Assembly: GCA_040771825.1 (NCBI GenBank)
Contig: JAXGZG010000002.1
Span: 124,001 to 188,000 of the forward strand
Length of the DNA stretch: 64,000 nucleotides
Reading direction: 5' to 3'
From: JAXGZG01 sp040771825
GTDB taxonomy: Bacteria; Bacillota; Sulfobacillia; Fermentithermobacillales; Fermentithermobacillaceae
This document shows, in pieces, positions 17,357-26,614 of the stretch. Positions within the stretch are counted from its first letter, which is position 1. Each line of letters opens with the position of its first letter. The notes beneath the pieces are model-generated. The model worked only from the letters and a program-made list of their open reading frames with translations, had not been told where the DNA came from and made no database searches. Both the position numbers and the translations under genes were made by a program.

Positions 17357-18113
17357 CCTGTTCGTCTCCCTTATGTACCTTGTTCCTCTGGCGAAAAGCC
17401 TGAACCTGTACCTTCACCACAAAAGCGGCGAGATCTATGTCCGCCTTGAGACGGCGGGGTTCCCTGACTAACCGGTACAGCCACTCAAGTCCCAGCCGCT
17501 GAAACGCCCCTGGAGCCCTCGAGGCGCTGCCTGAAAGGATATCCAGTACCCAGCCCACGCCTATGGCCACCCGAGCCCCTAGCTCCGAGCGGTTCCTCCA
17601 TATGAGCTTCTCTTGTCTAGGAGAGCCCATACCAACCAGAAGAAGGTCTGGTCTAGACTCTCTAATCCCTTTGACTACTGCGCTCTCCTGGGAAGATTCG
17701 TAGTACCCGTGATGTATGCCCACGACTTCGACTCCCGGATACTGCCTGTGTATGGCATCCTCAGCGCGGTCCGAGACCCCGGGCTTGCCTCCTAAAAGGA
17801 ACACCTTCAGTGGCTGCTTCCTCCCAAGAAGCGCCTCGACCATGTCTACACCGGTCACACGCTGGGGAAGGCTTGCCCCCAGGCGTCGGGCAGCCCAAAG
17901 GATACCGACTCCGTCAGGCACTATGAGGTCTGCGCTTTTCAGGATGGTCATGAACTCGGGGTCCCTTTGAGCGTTCATGACCATTATGGGGTTGGCCGTG
18001 ACCACCATCCGCGTGACGCCGTCATTTCTCGACAGCATCCACTCCACGGTCCGAGCGGCACCTGATAGGGTTATTGGGTAGAATTCCACGCCCAGAATGT
18101 CTAAACAAGCCAC
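17334..18113 (-). CDS. WecG/TagA/CpsF family glycosyltransferase
   Basis: 259-aa enzyme of the family that transfers N-acetylmannosamine to undecaprenyl-diphosphate-GlcNAc in wall polymer synthesis. Family features include VTANPIMVMNAQRDPEF, PDGVGILWAARRLG and LLVGMGSPRQEKLI. With wecA and wecB about 30 kb away it could supply a teichoic-acid-like or secondary wall polymer linkage unit. The start is GTG with only a weak ribosome binding site. It is divergent from csaB across a 228-base gap. Confidence 0.9.
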   Translation of the reverse strand: MACLDILGVEFYPITLSGAARTVEWMLSRNDGVTRMVVTANPIMVMNAQRDPEFMTILKSADLIVPDGVGILWAARRLGASLPQRVTGVDMVEALLGRKQPLKVFLLGGKPGVSDRAEDAIHRQYPGVEVVGIHHGYYESSQESAVVKGIRESRPDLLLVGMGSPRQEKLIWRNRSELGARVAIGVGWVLDILSGSASRAPGAFQRLGLEWLYRLVREPRRLKADIDLAAFVVKVQVQAFRQRNKVHKGDEQDDRDSSV

Positions 18114-18258
18114 ACAATCACCATTTCATGCTTTGTTTGGTCTCCATAGGCATATCCGGTTACAGTGTGCCACATTTCTACATCAAAGACGAGGATTCCT
18201 GCCCCATCTTGCCGCTCTAGACCCGGATATGGGCAAGGCGGCGGGCAGAAAGGCGTTT

Positions 18259-18287
18259 TTTACAGGAGCAACCTTTTCTGCTATGAT
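18259..18287 (+). promoter_or_regulatory. sigma-A promoter of csaB
   Basis: TTTACA (18259-18264), a 17-bp spacer and TATGAT (18282-18287). Start site expected near 18294, leaving a leader of about 48 bases. The rest of the 228-base divergent gap shows no convincing promoter for the tagA-like gene. Confidence 0.7.
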
Positions 18288-18341
18288 CCCATGGAAGAGT
18301 GCCCGTTTTCACTTGCGTTTCCGGAAAAGAGGGTGTAAGCC

Positions 18342-19427
18342 ATGAAGAAAATCCTCATTTCCGGGTATTACGGGTTCGGCAACATAGGCGACGAGGCCAT
18401 ATTGGCGTCCACAGTGGCGGCTTTTCGAGCCAAAGACCCAGACGTAGAGATCACGGCGCTGTCCCAGTTGCCTGAAACCACCTCTCGTTCATACGGCATA
18501 AAAGCTCTCCCAAGAATGTCCTTTGTGGATGTGCTGGGCGCTATCCGCGAAACTCAAGTGGCAGTCTTTGGGGGAGGCAGCCTGCTGCAAGATTCGACAT
18601 CCTTCAGGTCTTTGGCCTACTATCTCTCCATCCTGTTCCTCTGTCACCTTCACAAGAAGCCGGTGGTTGTGTACGCAAACGGCATCGGCCCTTTGAGATC
18701 TGGGATAGGCAAATACCTAACAAGACTGGCTCTGTCGGGGGCTAGGGAGATTACTGTCCGAGACGAGGAATCACTCGATGTTCTACGGAGCATTGGGCTT
18801 AGGCGGCGGGTGAAGGTAACCGCCGATCCGGCGTTTATGCTGGACCCCGTGCCTGATGACAGAGTGAATGAGATACTCGGGGCCATAGGCGTAAGTGGTT
18901 CACCTGTGTGGTTTGCCCTACGGCCGGGGAAAGCCCCAGATTCTTTCTACCGTTACCTAGCCAAATCCGCTTCGGGTCTAAGATCCCTGGGACTTGAACC
19001 ATGCCTTATGGTAATGCAGGAAAGGGATTTGAGCTTGGTGCGGTGTTTCAACCAGCATCTCCGGGAACTCGGGGAGAGCCCCGCACCCTCGGTCTCAGGA
19101 CTCTCGCCTGCGGAAGCTTTAGGAGTACTCCGGCGAGGCGAGTTTTGCGTGGGAATGAGGCTTCACACGCTGATACTGTCAGCCCGGGCGGGAGTGCCCT
19201 TCCTAGGCGTCGAGATAGACCCGAAAATCGGGGCTTTTTGCAGGATGACAGGTTGCCCGGTACTGCCTGACCCAAGTTCTGCGGTTTCGGATCCTGAAAG
19301 TGCAGTCTACGCCTTGGCCAAAGACCGGGGGGCTTTAGCCAGGAGCCTAAAGAAATCGTTGCCTCATTTTGTGTCACTGGCCGCCCAGAACGTAGACATC
19401 GTGTTGTCGGTGTTGGCTTCTGCGTGA
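18342..19427 (+). CDS. csaB: Polysaccharide pyruvyl transferase CsaB
   Basis: 361-aa enzyme that adds a pyruvate ketal to a secondary cell-wall polymer; in Bacillus this anchors S-layer proteins with SLH domains. It begins MKKILISGYYGFGNIGDEAIL, typical of CsaB, and has GGGSLLQD near residue 78 and GMRLH near 272. It has its own promoter and is one of only four + strand genes. SLH proteins are not seen in this window. Confidence 0.92.
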   Translation: MKKILISGYYGFGNIGDEAILASTVAAFRAKDPDVEITALSQLPETTSRSYGIKALPRMSFVDVLGAIRETQVAVFGGGSLLQDSTSFRSLAYYLSILFLCHLHKKPVVVYANGIGPLRSGIGKYLTRLALSGAREITVRDEESLDVLRSIGLRRRVKVTADPAFMLDPVPDDRVNEILGAIGVSGSPVWFALRPGKAPDSFYRYLAKSASGLRSLGLEPCLMVMQERDLSLVRCFNQHLRELGESPAPSVSGLSPAEALGVLRRGEFCVGMRLHTLILSARAGVPFLGVEIDPKIGAFCRMTGCPVLPDPSSAVSDPESAVYALAKDRGALARSLKKSLPHFVSLAAQNVDIVLSVLASA

Positions 19428-19498
19428 GACAGGTTGAACCCGTAACGTGTTCACGGGCCCCCCGCTGTCCGCAGGCGAACATCTGGCCTGAGATATCC

Positions 19499-19933
19499 CT
19501 ACTGAATCGTGTAAGTGCCTCGAACCAAGACAATTATGGCGTTAACGGCGGAAAGGCCTCGTCCGTCATCCCTTGGGATGATAAGCAAGTGGTTCGCAGG
19601 GATGGCCTGTCCTTTTCTTAGGTCTACGCCGGCGGTTACGTCAGACAAACCGCCCATCTCTGAGTCTATTGCCTTGGCGGTGCCACCCCTGAGGATCATC
19701 TCTGTCCCGGCAGATCCGATTAGCGCTCTCCCTGCAGGCACCTCGACCACGACCAGAGAGGATGCGGTTAACGCAGCCAACCTGGCCTCGACGTAGGATT
19801 TTGTGACCAGCGGGTCCTGTTCGCTTCCGGGAAGCACAGCCTCGGGTGCGGCCAGCCCCCTGCCCATCCATCCCATCACCAAGCCCAAACATAGCACGCA
19901 AAGCCCCAAAAGGATCGCTCTATGGCTTTTCAT
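19499..19933 (-). CDS. Exported protein of unknown function
   Basis: 144 aa from the ATG at 19933, chosen because it follows AGAGGAAGAG. A hydrophobic signal or anchor (about 5-24) is followed by a soluble domain rich in Gly and Val (VVEVPAGRALIGSAGTEMILRGG, with TDVTAG-like turns) ending in IIVLVRGTYTIQ. I do not recognise the family. It lies 29 bases after prfB and is the last gene of the secA-prfB transcript. A longer reading to 20026 would overlap the end of prfB and is not supported. Confidence 0.7.
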   Translation of the reverse strand: MKSHRAILLGLCVLCLGLVMGWMGRGLAAPEAVLPGSEQDPLVTKSYVEARLAALTASSLVVVEVPAGRALIGSAGTEMILRGGTAKAIDSEMGGLSDVTAGVDLRKGQAIPANHLLIIPRDDGRGLSAVNAIIVLVRGTYTIQ

Positions 19934-19961
19934 TCTCTTCCTCTGTCCCCTCGAAAAATGG

Positions 19962-21072
19962 TTATTGGGCCGAAGCCTCTGCGTCTTTCTGCAGTTTCGC
20001 GTAGATGAATTCGTCGATGTCGCCATCCATGACCCTTTCTACGCTTCCCATCTCCGTGCCTGTCCTGTGGTCTTTGACCAAAGTGTAGGGCTGAAATACG
20101 TAGGATCGAATCTGGCTTCCCCAGGCTATCTCTTTCTGGGGACCTCTTAGGGTGTCTATTTCTTTGCGCCGTTCCTCCTCGCGGAGGGCTAGAAGCTTGG
20201 CAGAAAGCAGTCTCATGGCCACGACCTTGTTGTTGTACTGAGACCTCTCGTTCTGGCACGAAATGACTATGCCGGTGGGAATGTGGGTGAGGCGGACAGC
20301 GGAGTCAACCTTCTGGACGTTCTGGCCGCCCGCTCCCGACGACCTGAACGTGTCTATCTTGAGGTCCTCGGGATTGATGGCAATGTCATCCTCTTCGCCC
20401 ATTTCCGGCAGAACATCCACAGACGCAAAGGACGTATGCCTTCTGGCGTTGGCGTCAAAAGGCGAAATCCTAACTAACCTGTGGACTCCCTTTTCGCTTC
20501 TCAGGAAACCGTAAGGGTAGTCACCTTTTACTGCGAAGCTGACGCTCTTTAGCCCGGCTTCCTCGCCAGGAAGCATGTCGAGAACTTCTGTTTTGAAACC
20601 GCGGCGTTCTGCCCATCTCGTGTACATGCGGTAGAGCATTTCTACCCAGTCCATGGACTCAGTTCCCCCTGCGCCTGCGTGAAGCGAGACTATGGCGTCA
20701 CGGGCATCGTAAGCGCCCGACAAAAGCGTGGTCAATTCCAGGTCCCTGACTCTGTCAGCCAGGTTTGACGCTGCCTCGCTCAAATCAGAGACCAGGGAAA
20801 GATCCCCTTCTTCTTCTGCCAGAGCGGCCATATCGAGGTTCTCATGGATTTCTTTCCAAAGACTCTCCCAGGTACCGATCTTTGACTCAATCCTGGCTAT
20901 CCTCTTGCCAAGTTCCTGGGCGCGCCTTTGGTCTTCCCAGACCGACGGATTCTCCATCTCCTTTTGGGCAGTAACAAGATCCTTCCTCAGCCTTTCTAAG
21001 TCAAAGAGACCTCCCGATGTTGTTTAGTCTCTCTTCTGACGACTGCAGATCCCTGATTACTTCCTCGTACAT
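19962..21072 (-). CDS. prfB: Peptide chain release factor 2, with programmed +1 frameshift
   Basis: Release factor for UGA and UAA stops. The gene is in two overlapping frames. Frame 1 starts at ATG 21072, 6 bases after GGGAGGT, and runs 23 codons to CTT-TGA at 21006-21001. After skipping the T at 21003, the second frame continues GAC-TTA and gives a 369-aa product. The slippery CTTTGAC and the upstream GGAGGT match the classic autoregulatory RF2 frameshift. The protein has GAGGQNVQKVDSAVR (catalytic GGQ) and the RF2 SPF tripeptide in RISPFDANARR. It lies 24 bases after secA. Confidence 0.96.
21000..21015 (-). promoter_or_regulatory. prfB +1 frameshift signal
   Basis: On the minus strand: GGGAGGT (21015-21009), two bases, then CTT TGA C (21006-21000). 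The internal Shine-Dalgarno is two bases from CTT, as in the E. coli site (AGGGGGTATCTTTGAC). Low RF2 lets ribosomes pause at UGA and slip forward one base. Confidence 0.93.
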
Positions 21073-21096
21073 GATTCTACCTCCCAAACTCTACGT

Positions 21097-23829
21097 CTAA
21101 GCCAATCTGCCGCAGCAATTCTTATACTTCTTCCCGCTGCCGCAAGGGCACGGGGCATTCCTGCCCACCTTAGTTGAAGCCTTGGCGGGAGCGGGGCGCG
21201 ACGCGCTGCCCGCAGGCGAAGGCGCGGGTACGGGCGCACTTTGCCTCATTCTGACAGGAGCAGGCCTTTCGCCTTCCTCCTGCCGTTTCAACGCCACCCT
21301 GTACACGTAGCGAACCATGTCTTCTTCGATATTCTGGACCCTGGCTACAAACATCTCATAACCTTGTTTGGTATATTCCACTAGAGGATTTCGCTGCCCG
21401 TAAGCTTGGAGCCCGATGCCCTCGCGAAGATCGGTCATGGCCCCAAGCTGTTCCACCCATTGATGATCCACAACCCTCAAGAGAATCATCCTCAGAAAAT
21501 CCTTAGCCTGCTCGCCCAGAAGCTCGATTTTCTCATTAAACGCCTTCCTGAATGCATCTTCCAAAGCCATCAACAACGTTTCCCTGTCCAAGGCATCCCC
21601 AACCGAAGTTCCGGGGAAGTCGGGAAAAAGGTCTCTAAGATACGCCGCCAAAGAAGGCAAGTCTGCCTCTTCCTTCTTGGCATTCCCAGGCCAATGCAGG
21701 TCTAGGGCCCTCTCTAGGACTCGGGACACCATTCCCCACACAGTGCCGATAAGGTCGTCCTTAAGTAGGGCCTCTCGTCTTTCGCCATAGATGACCTCTC
21801 TTTGCTTGTTCAGGACATTGTCGTACTCCAAAACGTCCTTCCTGATTCCAAAGTTGTGAGCTTCGATCCTTTTCTGGGCCGTCTCAACCGTTTTGGAGAC
21901 AAGGGGGTGTTCTATGGGTTCGTCTTCAGAAAAGCCAATGCGGTCCATCAACGAGGACAGCGTGTCTCCTCCAAAAAGCCGCATGAGTTCGTCCTCAAGC
22001 GAAAGGTAGAACCGGGATGAGCCCGGGTCACCCTGCCGTCCTGCACGCCCGCGAAGCTGATTATCGATTCGCCGTGCCTCGTGGCGCTCTGTTCCCAGGA
22101 CATGCAGGCCCCCAACCCTCACCACCTCGTCGTGCTCTTCATCGGTCACTTCCCGGAAGTGGACATACAGTTCCTGATATCGCTCGCGAGCGTCCGTTAC
22201 CTGTTTGAGCGCCTCATCCACGTCGCCCGCCTGTATCCTCTTGGCGTATCTTTCGGGTAACACTTTCTCAGAGGCCAGAGTCACAACCTCGGGGTCGTAT
22301 CCTTCCTGGCGAAGGGCTCTTCGAGCCAAAAAAGCGGGGTTGCCGCCCAAGAGTATGTCAGTGCCTCGTCCCGCCATGTTGGTGGCTATGGTCACGCTAC
22401 CCTTGCGTCCCGCTTGAGCCACGATTTCTGCTTCCCGCTCGTGATGTTTGGCGTTAAGCACTTGGTGGGGAATGCCGCGCCTCTCTAGAAGCGAAGAAAC
22501 CAGCTCGGATTTTTCGATTGACCTCGTCCCAACCAAAACCGGGCGGCCCTTCTGGTGGCACTGGGCAATCTCCTCTACCACGGCTCGGTACTTTGCTTTC
22601 TCGGTTTTCCAGATAGAATCGGTCATAGTCTCCCTAATAAGCGGCTCGTTGGTGGGAATTGAGACCACATCAAGACCGTAAATCTCTCGGAACTCGGGCT
22701 CCTCTGTAAGGGCAGTGCCTGTCATCCCAGAAAGCTTCTGGTACATCCTGAAGTAGTTCTGCACCGTAATGGTGGCAAGAGTGTCGGTCTCCTCCCGAAC
22801 CGTCACGCCTTCCTTGGCCTCAATGGCCTGGTGCAACCCGTCAGAATACCTGCGTCCAGGCAGTATCCGGCCGGTGAACTCGTCAACGATGAGTATCTCG
22901 CCATCCTTGACGACGTACTCGACGTCTCGCTGCATGAGTTCCTTTGCCCGGAGAGCCTGCCTGATGTAGGCGAGGAGCGGGATGTTCTCTTCAGAATCAA
23001 GTCTGCCTACGCCAAGCCAATCTTCTGCCCGCCTGTCTCCTTCGTCTGTCATGGCTACAATGCGGGCTTTTTCGTCTACGGTGTAGTCTCTGTCTCGTCT
23101 GAGCAATGAGGCAAGGGCCCGGAACTTTTCATACACGTCAGTCGAGCCCTCACTGGGGCCCGATATGATCAAAGGCGTCCTGGCTTCATCGATGAGGATG
23201 GAGTCAACTTCGTCGATGATGGCGTAGTCTAGCGGCCCCTGCACGATGTGGTCTTTTTGCCATGCCATGTTGTCTCTTAGGTAATCGAATCCAAATTCTG
23301 AGTTGGTGCCGTATATGATGGGGCAAGAGTAGGAATGTCTTTTGGAGCCTGTGTCCATCTCAGGTACCACCAGCCCAACTTCTAAACCCAGGAACCGATG
23401 GATTTGGCCCATCCACTCGCGGTCTCTTCTAGCTAGGTAGTCGTTGACTGTGACCACGTGGACAGTCCTGCCATCTAGGGCGTTAAGGTATGATGGCAAG
23501 GTGGCAACCAAAGTCTTGCCTTCCCCTGTCTGCATCTCAGCTATGCGCCCTTGGTGCAGGATTACGGCGCCGATTATCTGAACATCAAAGGGTCGCATGT
23601 CCAGAACCCTGTCAGATACCTCGCGCACTGCGGCAAAAGCCTCAGGAAGAAGCCCATCTATACTCTCGCCGTTAGAGACTCGCTCTCTGAACTCCGCTGT
23701 CTTGGCCGCCAGTTCCTCATCTGTAAGACTTCTCATGACATCCTCAAAAGCCGAAACAGCTTCCACAAGCGGCCTTACTTTGGCAAGTTCCCTAGCGTTG
23801 GGGTCGAAAATCTTCTTAAAGAACGACAC
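21097..23829 (-). CDS. secA: Preprotein translocase ATPase SecA
   Basis: Motor ATPase that drives secretory proteins through SecYEG. 910 aa. Walker A is MQTGEGKTLVA, the DEAD-type box is IIDEVDSILIDEARTPL, and the second nucleotide-binding fold has TNMAGRGTDILLGGNP. The C terminus has an alanine/proline-rich linker and an intact zinc-binding SEC-C motif (CPCGSGKKYKNCC) that binds SecB or the ribosome in other species. It lies 18 bases after the DUF5317 gene and is followed by prfB. Confidence 0.97.
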   Translation of the reverse strand: MSFFKKIFDPNARELAKVRPLVEAVSAFEDVMRSLTDEELAAKTAEFRERVSNGESIDGLLPEAFAAVREVSDRVLDMRPFDVQIIGAVILHQGRIAEMQTGEGKTLVATLPSYLNALDGRTVHVVTVNDYLARRDREWMGQIHRFLGLEVGLVVPEMDTGSKRHSYSCPIIYGTNSEFGFDYLRDNMAWQKDHIVQGPLDYAIIDEVDSILIDEARTPLIISGPSEGSTDVYEKFRALASLLRRDRDYTVDEKARIVAMTDEGDRRAEDWLGVGRLDSEENIPLLAYIRQALRAKELMQRDVEYVVKDGEILIVDEFTGRILPGRRYSDGLHQAIEAKEGVTVREETDTLATITVQNYFRMYQKLSGMTGTALTEEPEFREIYGLDVVSIPTNEPLIRETMTDSIWKTEKAKYRAVVEEIAQCHQKGRPVLVGTRSIEKSELVSSLLERRGIPHQVLNAKHHEREAEIVAQAGRKGSVTIATNMAGRGTDILLGGNPAFLARRALRQEGYDPEVVTLASEKVLPERYAKRIQAGDVDEALKQVTDARERYQELYVHFREVTDEEHDEVVRVGGLHVLGTERHEARRIDNQLRGRAGRQGDPGSSRFYLSLEDELMRLFGGDTLSSLMDRIGFSEDEPIEHPLVSKTVETAQKRIEAHNFGIRKDVLEYDNVLNKQREVIYGERREALLKDDLIGTVWGMVSRVLERALDLHWPGNAKKEEADLPSLAAYLRDLFPDFPGTSVGDALDRETLLMALEDAFRKAFNEKIELLGEQAKDFLRMILLRVVDHQWVEQLGAMTDLREGIGLQAYGQRNPLVEYTKQGYEMFVARVQNIEEDMVRYVYRVALKRQEEGERPAPVRMRQSAPVPAPSPAGSASRPAPAKASTKVGRNAPCPCGSGKKYKNCCGRLA

Positions 23830-23847
23830 TTGAATCCCCCCGTAACC

Positions 23848-24420
23848 TCAGTCAATACTACCATTAACCGGAGTTTGGGGGAAAGCGCGCACCATAACGT
23901 GAATGATGAACCATGCGATACCTATGCCAAGAACTACGTCGCCCACACTGAACATAGAAGACCTCAGCCCGGGCAGCCTGAATCTATAGAGATCGGCTAG
24001 GAACGCAAGGCGAGTATTAGGGCCTATTGCCTGGTGGGTAAGGCTCCCTGCAAGTTTCCCAAGTTCGGCGGAAACGACATCCTCGGGAAGTCCGGCGAGA
24101 CTCACTGGCATCCGCCCTTGGTTGAAAACCTCCACCAGAAAGTTCAAAAAGGCGCCCGCGCCGACGAATTTGAACCCGGGCAATCTCTTGCTTGGCCAAA
24201 GAAAGCAGAAAAGAAGCCCATACGACACGAGCGTGAGCAGGAAGGGAAGGTAGCCAATAGAGCGCAGGGACGTTGCAAAGGGAAACACCAAAAGCGACCC
24301 GCACGCCAACGACGCTAGGAGAAACATGAGCCTCGGGATCTCAACATCGCCCAAGCGGGTAATCTTCCCGCCAAGACATAAGCCCGCCGCTATAGCCAAT
24401 ACTGCGACGAAGGCAAACAC
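23848..24420 (-). CDS. DUF5317 family membrane protein
   Basis: 190-aa integral membrane protein with about five hydrophobic segments (1-20, 30-50, 55-78, 84-100 and 158-178). The motif NQGRMPVSL near residue 118 is typical of DUF5317. Function unknown. It lies 4 bases after the HD-GYP gene and immediately before secA, so it is probably co-transcribed with both. Confidence 0.75.
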   Translation of the reverse strand: MFAFVAVLAIAAGLCLGGKITRLGDVEIPRLMFLLASLACGSLLVFPFATSLRSIGYLPFLLTLVSYGLLFCFLWPSKRLPGFKFVGAGAFLNFLVEVFNQGRMPVSLAGLPEDVVSAELGKLAGSLTHQAIGPNTRLAFLADLYRFRLPGLRSSMFSVGDVVLGIGIAWFIIHVMVRAFPQTPVNGSID

Positions 24421-24424
24421 GCCG

Positions 24425-25666
24425 TCACTTCCGGCCCGCTATCAATTTGTCCATAACTTTCATCATCGCAGGCACCAAATCGGGATCGAACTGGGTTCCG
24501 CTGCATCTCGCGATCTCTTCCTTGGCGTCTTCGAAAGACATCTTCTTCTTGTAAGGCCTGTCGGTGGTCATCGCGTCGAAAGAGTCAGCTAGGGCGAGCA
24601 TACGTGCCTCAAGAGGGATATCTTCCCCTTGCAACCCATCGGGAAAACCTTTGCCATCCCATCGTTCGTGGTGATGTCGGACCCAATCTTGGCCTTTTCC
24701 CAAAAACTTCATGCCAACCAACATGTCGGCACCCATGGCAGAATGCCTTTTCATCTCCTGGTACTCATCGTAGGTAAATGTCCCGGGTTTCTTCATGATG
24801 GCATCTCTAATCCCCACCTTGCCCACATCGTGAAGAAGCCCCACATATCGAATGAGGTCAATCTTATCGTCGGTCATCTTCAACTCTTGGGCAAGCATAG
24901 CAGCGTAATCGGCCACTCTCTCTGAATGGCCTCTGGTGTAGGAATCCCGAACATCGATGGCGTTACTGAGAGCTCCCGCCATTTCGCTGTAGGCTTCACG
25001 TAAGTCGTTGTACTTCTCAAGAGAGTACTTGGCGACCAGAAGCGGTATCCAAAACAACAGGAGGTACCAAGGTTCTGATTGAACGCAGACAACTGTCATG
25101 AGCACGCCCACAGGAATGAGCGCGAGGATGCTTGGAAGGCTGGGGATGATGTTCTGCCGCAACACGCTCAAGACCGACGCGTTGAGCATGAAAGCGAAGC
25201 CTGTGGACACGATGATTGAGTTGACCAGATTGAACAGCACAGCGCCTACAACCAAAGCTATGAGGTCTCTGTATCCGCCGAAGAATCCGATCCTGCCGCC
25301 AAATCCCTGGTAGGCCAATGAGAATGCATGAACCGATAGCACAAGCATGCCTCTGTTGAACAAGACGATGTGAAATGGGACTTGGCCCAGAATATCCTTC
25401 TTGCGGAGCGTGGCCATGCTCGCTATCCAAGCGGCGTATGCCGGACCATGCAGCACGGCTATGGTAAAAAGCAGCGGGGCAGTAACCGATACACTGCCTT
25501 TTCCTCTAGGGACTGGAACCGGTGATAGTTCACCAAGAACGACCAAAGACGCCAAAAAGGCAGCACTTAGAAGCCCCCGACTCAAATCGGGAATGTGTGT
25601 CGCAAGAACATAGAAACCGAGTCCCGCGACAACGTAACAATATGTCTGGAACGCACCCCTTTTCAT
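24425..25666 (-). CDS. Membrane HD-GYP domain phosphodiesterase
   Basis: 413 aa from the ATG at 25666, which follows GGAGG by 8 bases. The N-terminal half has about eight transmembrane segments. A linker leads to a C-terminal HD-GYP domain (about 225-410) with HDVGKVGI and HHHERWDGKGFPDG. HD-GYP proteins usually hydrolyse cyclic di-GMP or similar dinucleotides. The GYP tripeptide here is GFP, a common variant. Together with the GGDEF protein near 30-31 kb it suggests cyclic dinucleotide signalling. Substrate not determinable from sequence. Confidence 0.88.
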   Translation of the reverse strand: MKRGAFQTYCYVVAGLGFYVLATHIPDLSRGLLSAAFLASLVVLGELSPVPVPRGKGSVSVTAPLLFTIAVLHGPAYAAWIASMATLRKKDILGQVPFHIVLFNRGMLVLSVHAFSLAYQGFGGRIGFFGGYRDLIALVVGAVLFNLVNSIIVSTGFAFMLNASVLSVLRQNIIPSLPSILALIPVGVLMTVVCVQSEPWYLLLFWIPLLVAKYSLEKYNDLREAYSEMAGALSNAIDVRDSYTRGHSERVADYAAMLAQELKMTDDKIDLIRYVGLLHDVGKVGIRDAIMKKPGTFTYDEYQEMKRHSAMGADMLVGMKFLGKGQDWVRHHHERWDGKGFPDGLQGEDIPLEARMLALADSFDAMTTDRPYKKKMSFEDAKEEIARCSGTQFDPDLVPAMMKVMDKLIAGRK

Positions 25667-25709
25667 GAACGGAACCTCCGAGGTCAACCGGCAGCGCCTG
25701 TTTACACTA

Positions 25710-25787
25710 CTAACCCAGCTGCCACAGAGAAGCTCCTGCGAAAACCATCGCAAAGATGGCGAGAAGGACCTTCATGAGCTTGTTCAC
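25710..25787 (-). CDS. Candidate 25-aa membrane microprotein
   Basis: A short reading frame starting at GTG 25787, 8 bases after GGGGG, encodes 25 residues: a basic start (MNKLMK) and one hydrophobic helix (VLLAIFAMVFAGASLW). It ends at TAG 25710, within the 254-base gap between the HD-GYP gene and the frameshifted gene. The composition suits a single-span membrane peptide. There is no homology evidence, so this may be a chance frame. Confidence 0.3.
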   Translation of the reverse strand: MNKLMKVLLAIFAMVFAGASLWQLG

Positions 25788-25920
25788 GAGCGAAACCCCC
25801 GGAGTTGAACATCTCCGAACCGCTAGCCCGGATCTTGGCCTCCGCTTCAATAAACAGCTCGCTGCCGGCAACCAATGTTTTCTACGTCCTTTGGAAATTC
25901 CCTTTTTCCGACACGCCTCG

Positions 25921-26575
25921 TTATATATCCCGATCCAAGAACTCCGAAAACCTGCGATTGAGCGCGTCTAGTGTCGCCTTAACCGCCGCTTCCCTGTCGT
26001 CTAGGGATACGGGGCAAGATCCTGTCAAAAGCTGGTCCTGGCCCGAAACCGATGCGACAATGGAGACTAAAGCGACCCTCAAAGACTTGATCCGCGCAAT
26101 CGTGACATCTTGCAGGTGAAAAGACACCCCGGGTATAACATACTGAGATAGCGCCTTCATCGTGGCACTGGCCGCCAGCACCAACCAATTCCGAGACGTA
26201 GGAGTGCCCCGCTCCCATCCACTGACTTCTCTCCCTGCCATCTTGAGATGGACGATGACCTGGGCGCCCTCTGCCTCGGAGACTATCTCCACCTTGGCAA
26301 GCTTGAACCCTTTCAGAATCTTGGGAGGCAACACTCTCACCCATCTGCGCCACAGATATCTTGCGCCGGTCCAAAGGCACGCCGAAAGCCGCGATGATGG
26401 AGGACTCCACATCGCGCACTATGTACTTGACTGCCCTACCTGCCCCTGCAAGGATGTGAACTTCTTCTATAGATCCATCCGCTGCCGCCACCACTCTTGC
26501 CGTGATGACGTCTCTAATCCGCTTCAAGACCTTTTCATACTCGGAAACCGGAACGATGCGGCCCGCATCTGCCAC
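25921..26575 (-). pseudogene. Conserved protein of unknown function, split by a frameshift
   Basis: Two overlapping frames together encode one protein. Frame 1 starts at GTG 26575, behind GGAAGGTGAG, and reads about 78 residues (IEEVHILAGAGRAVKYIVRD, DRRKISVAQMG). Frame 2 continues with VLPPKILKGFKLAKVEIV to the stop at 25921. The join lies near 26330-26345, at a GGG (26340-26342), and needs skipping one base. Cause could be a sequencing error, a recent mutation or a programmed shift; no slippery signal is obvious. Composition and codon use look normal on both sides. I do not recognise the function. It lies 39 bases after the nucleotidyltransferase-like gene. Confidence 0.6.
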
Positions 26576-26614
26576 GCCCTCACCTTCCTAACCACCCAAA
26601 ACCTAGAGACGCCC

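Noticed and set aside
19437..19457. CCCGT/ACGGG hairpin after csaB as a terminator
   Set aside because: Only a 5-bp stem and no T tract on either strand.
19933..20026. Longer start for the exported protein downstream of prfB
   Set aside because: It would overlap the end of prfB by over 60 bases and gives a non-signal, charged N terminus, while 19933 has a good ribosome binding site.
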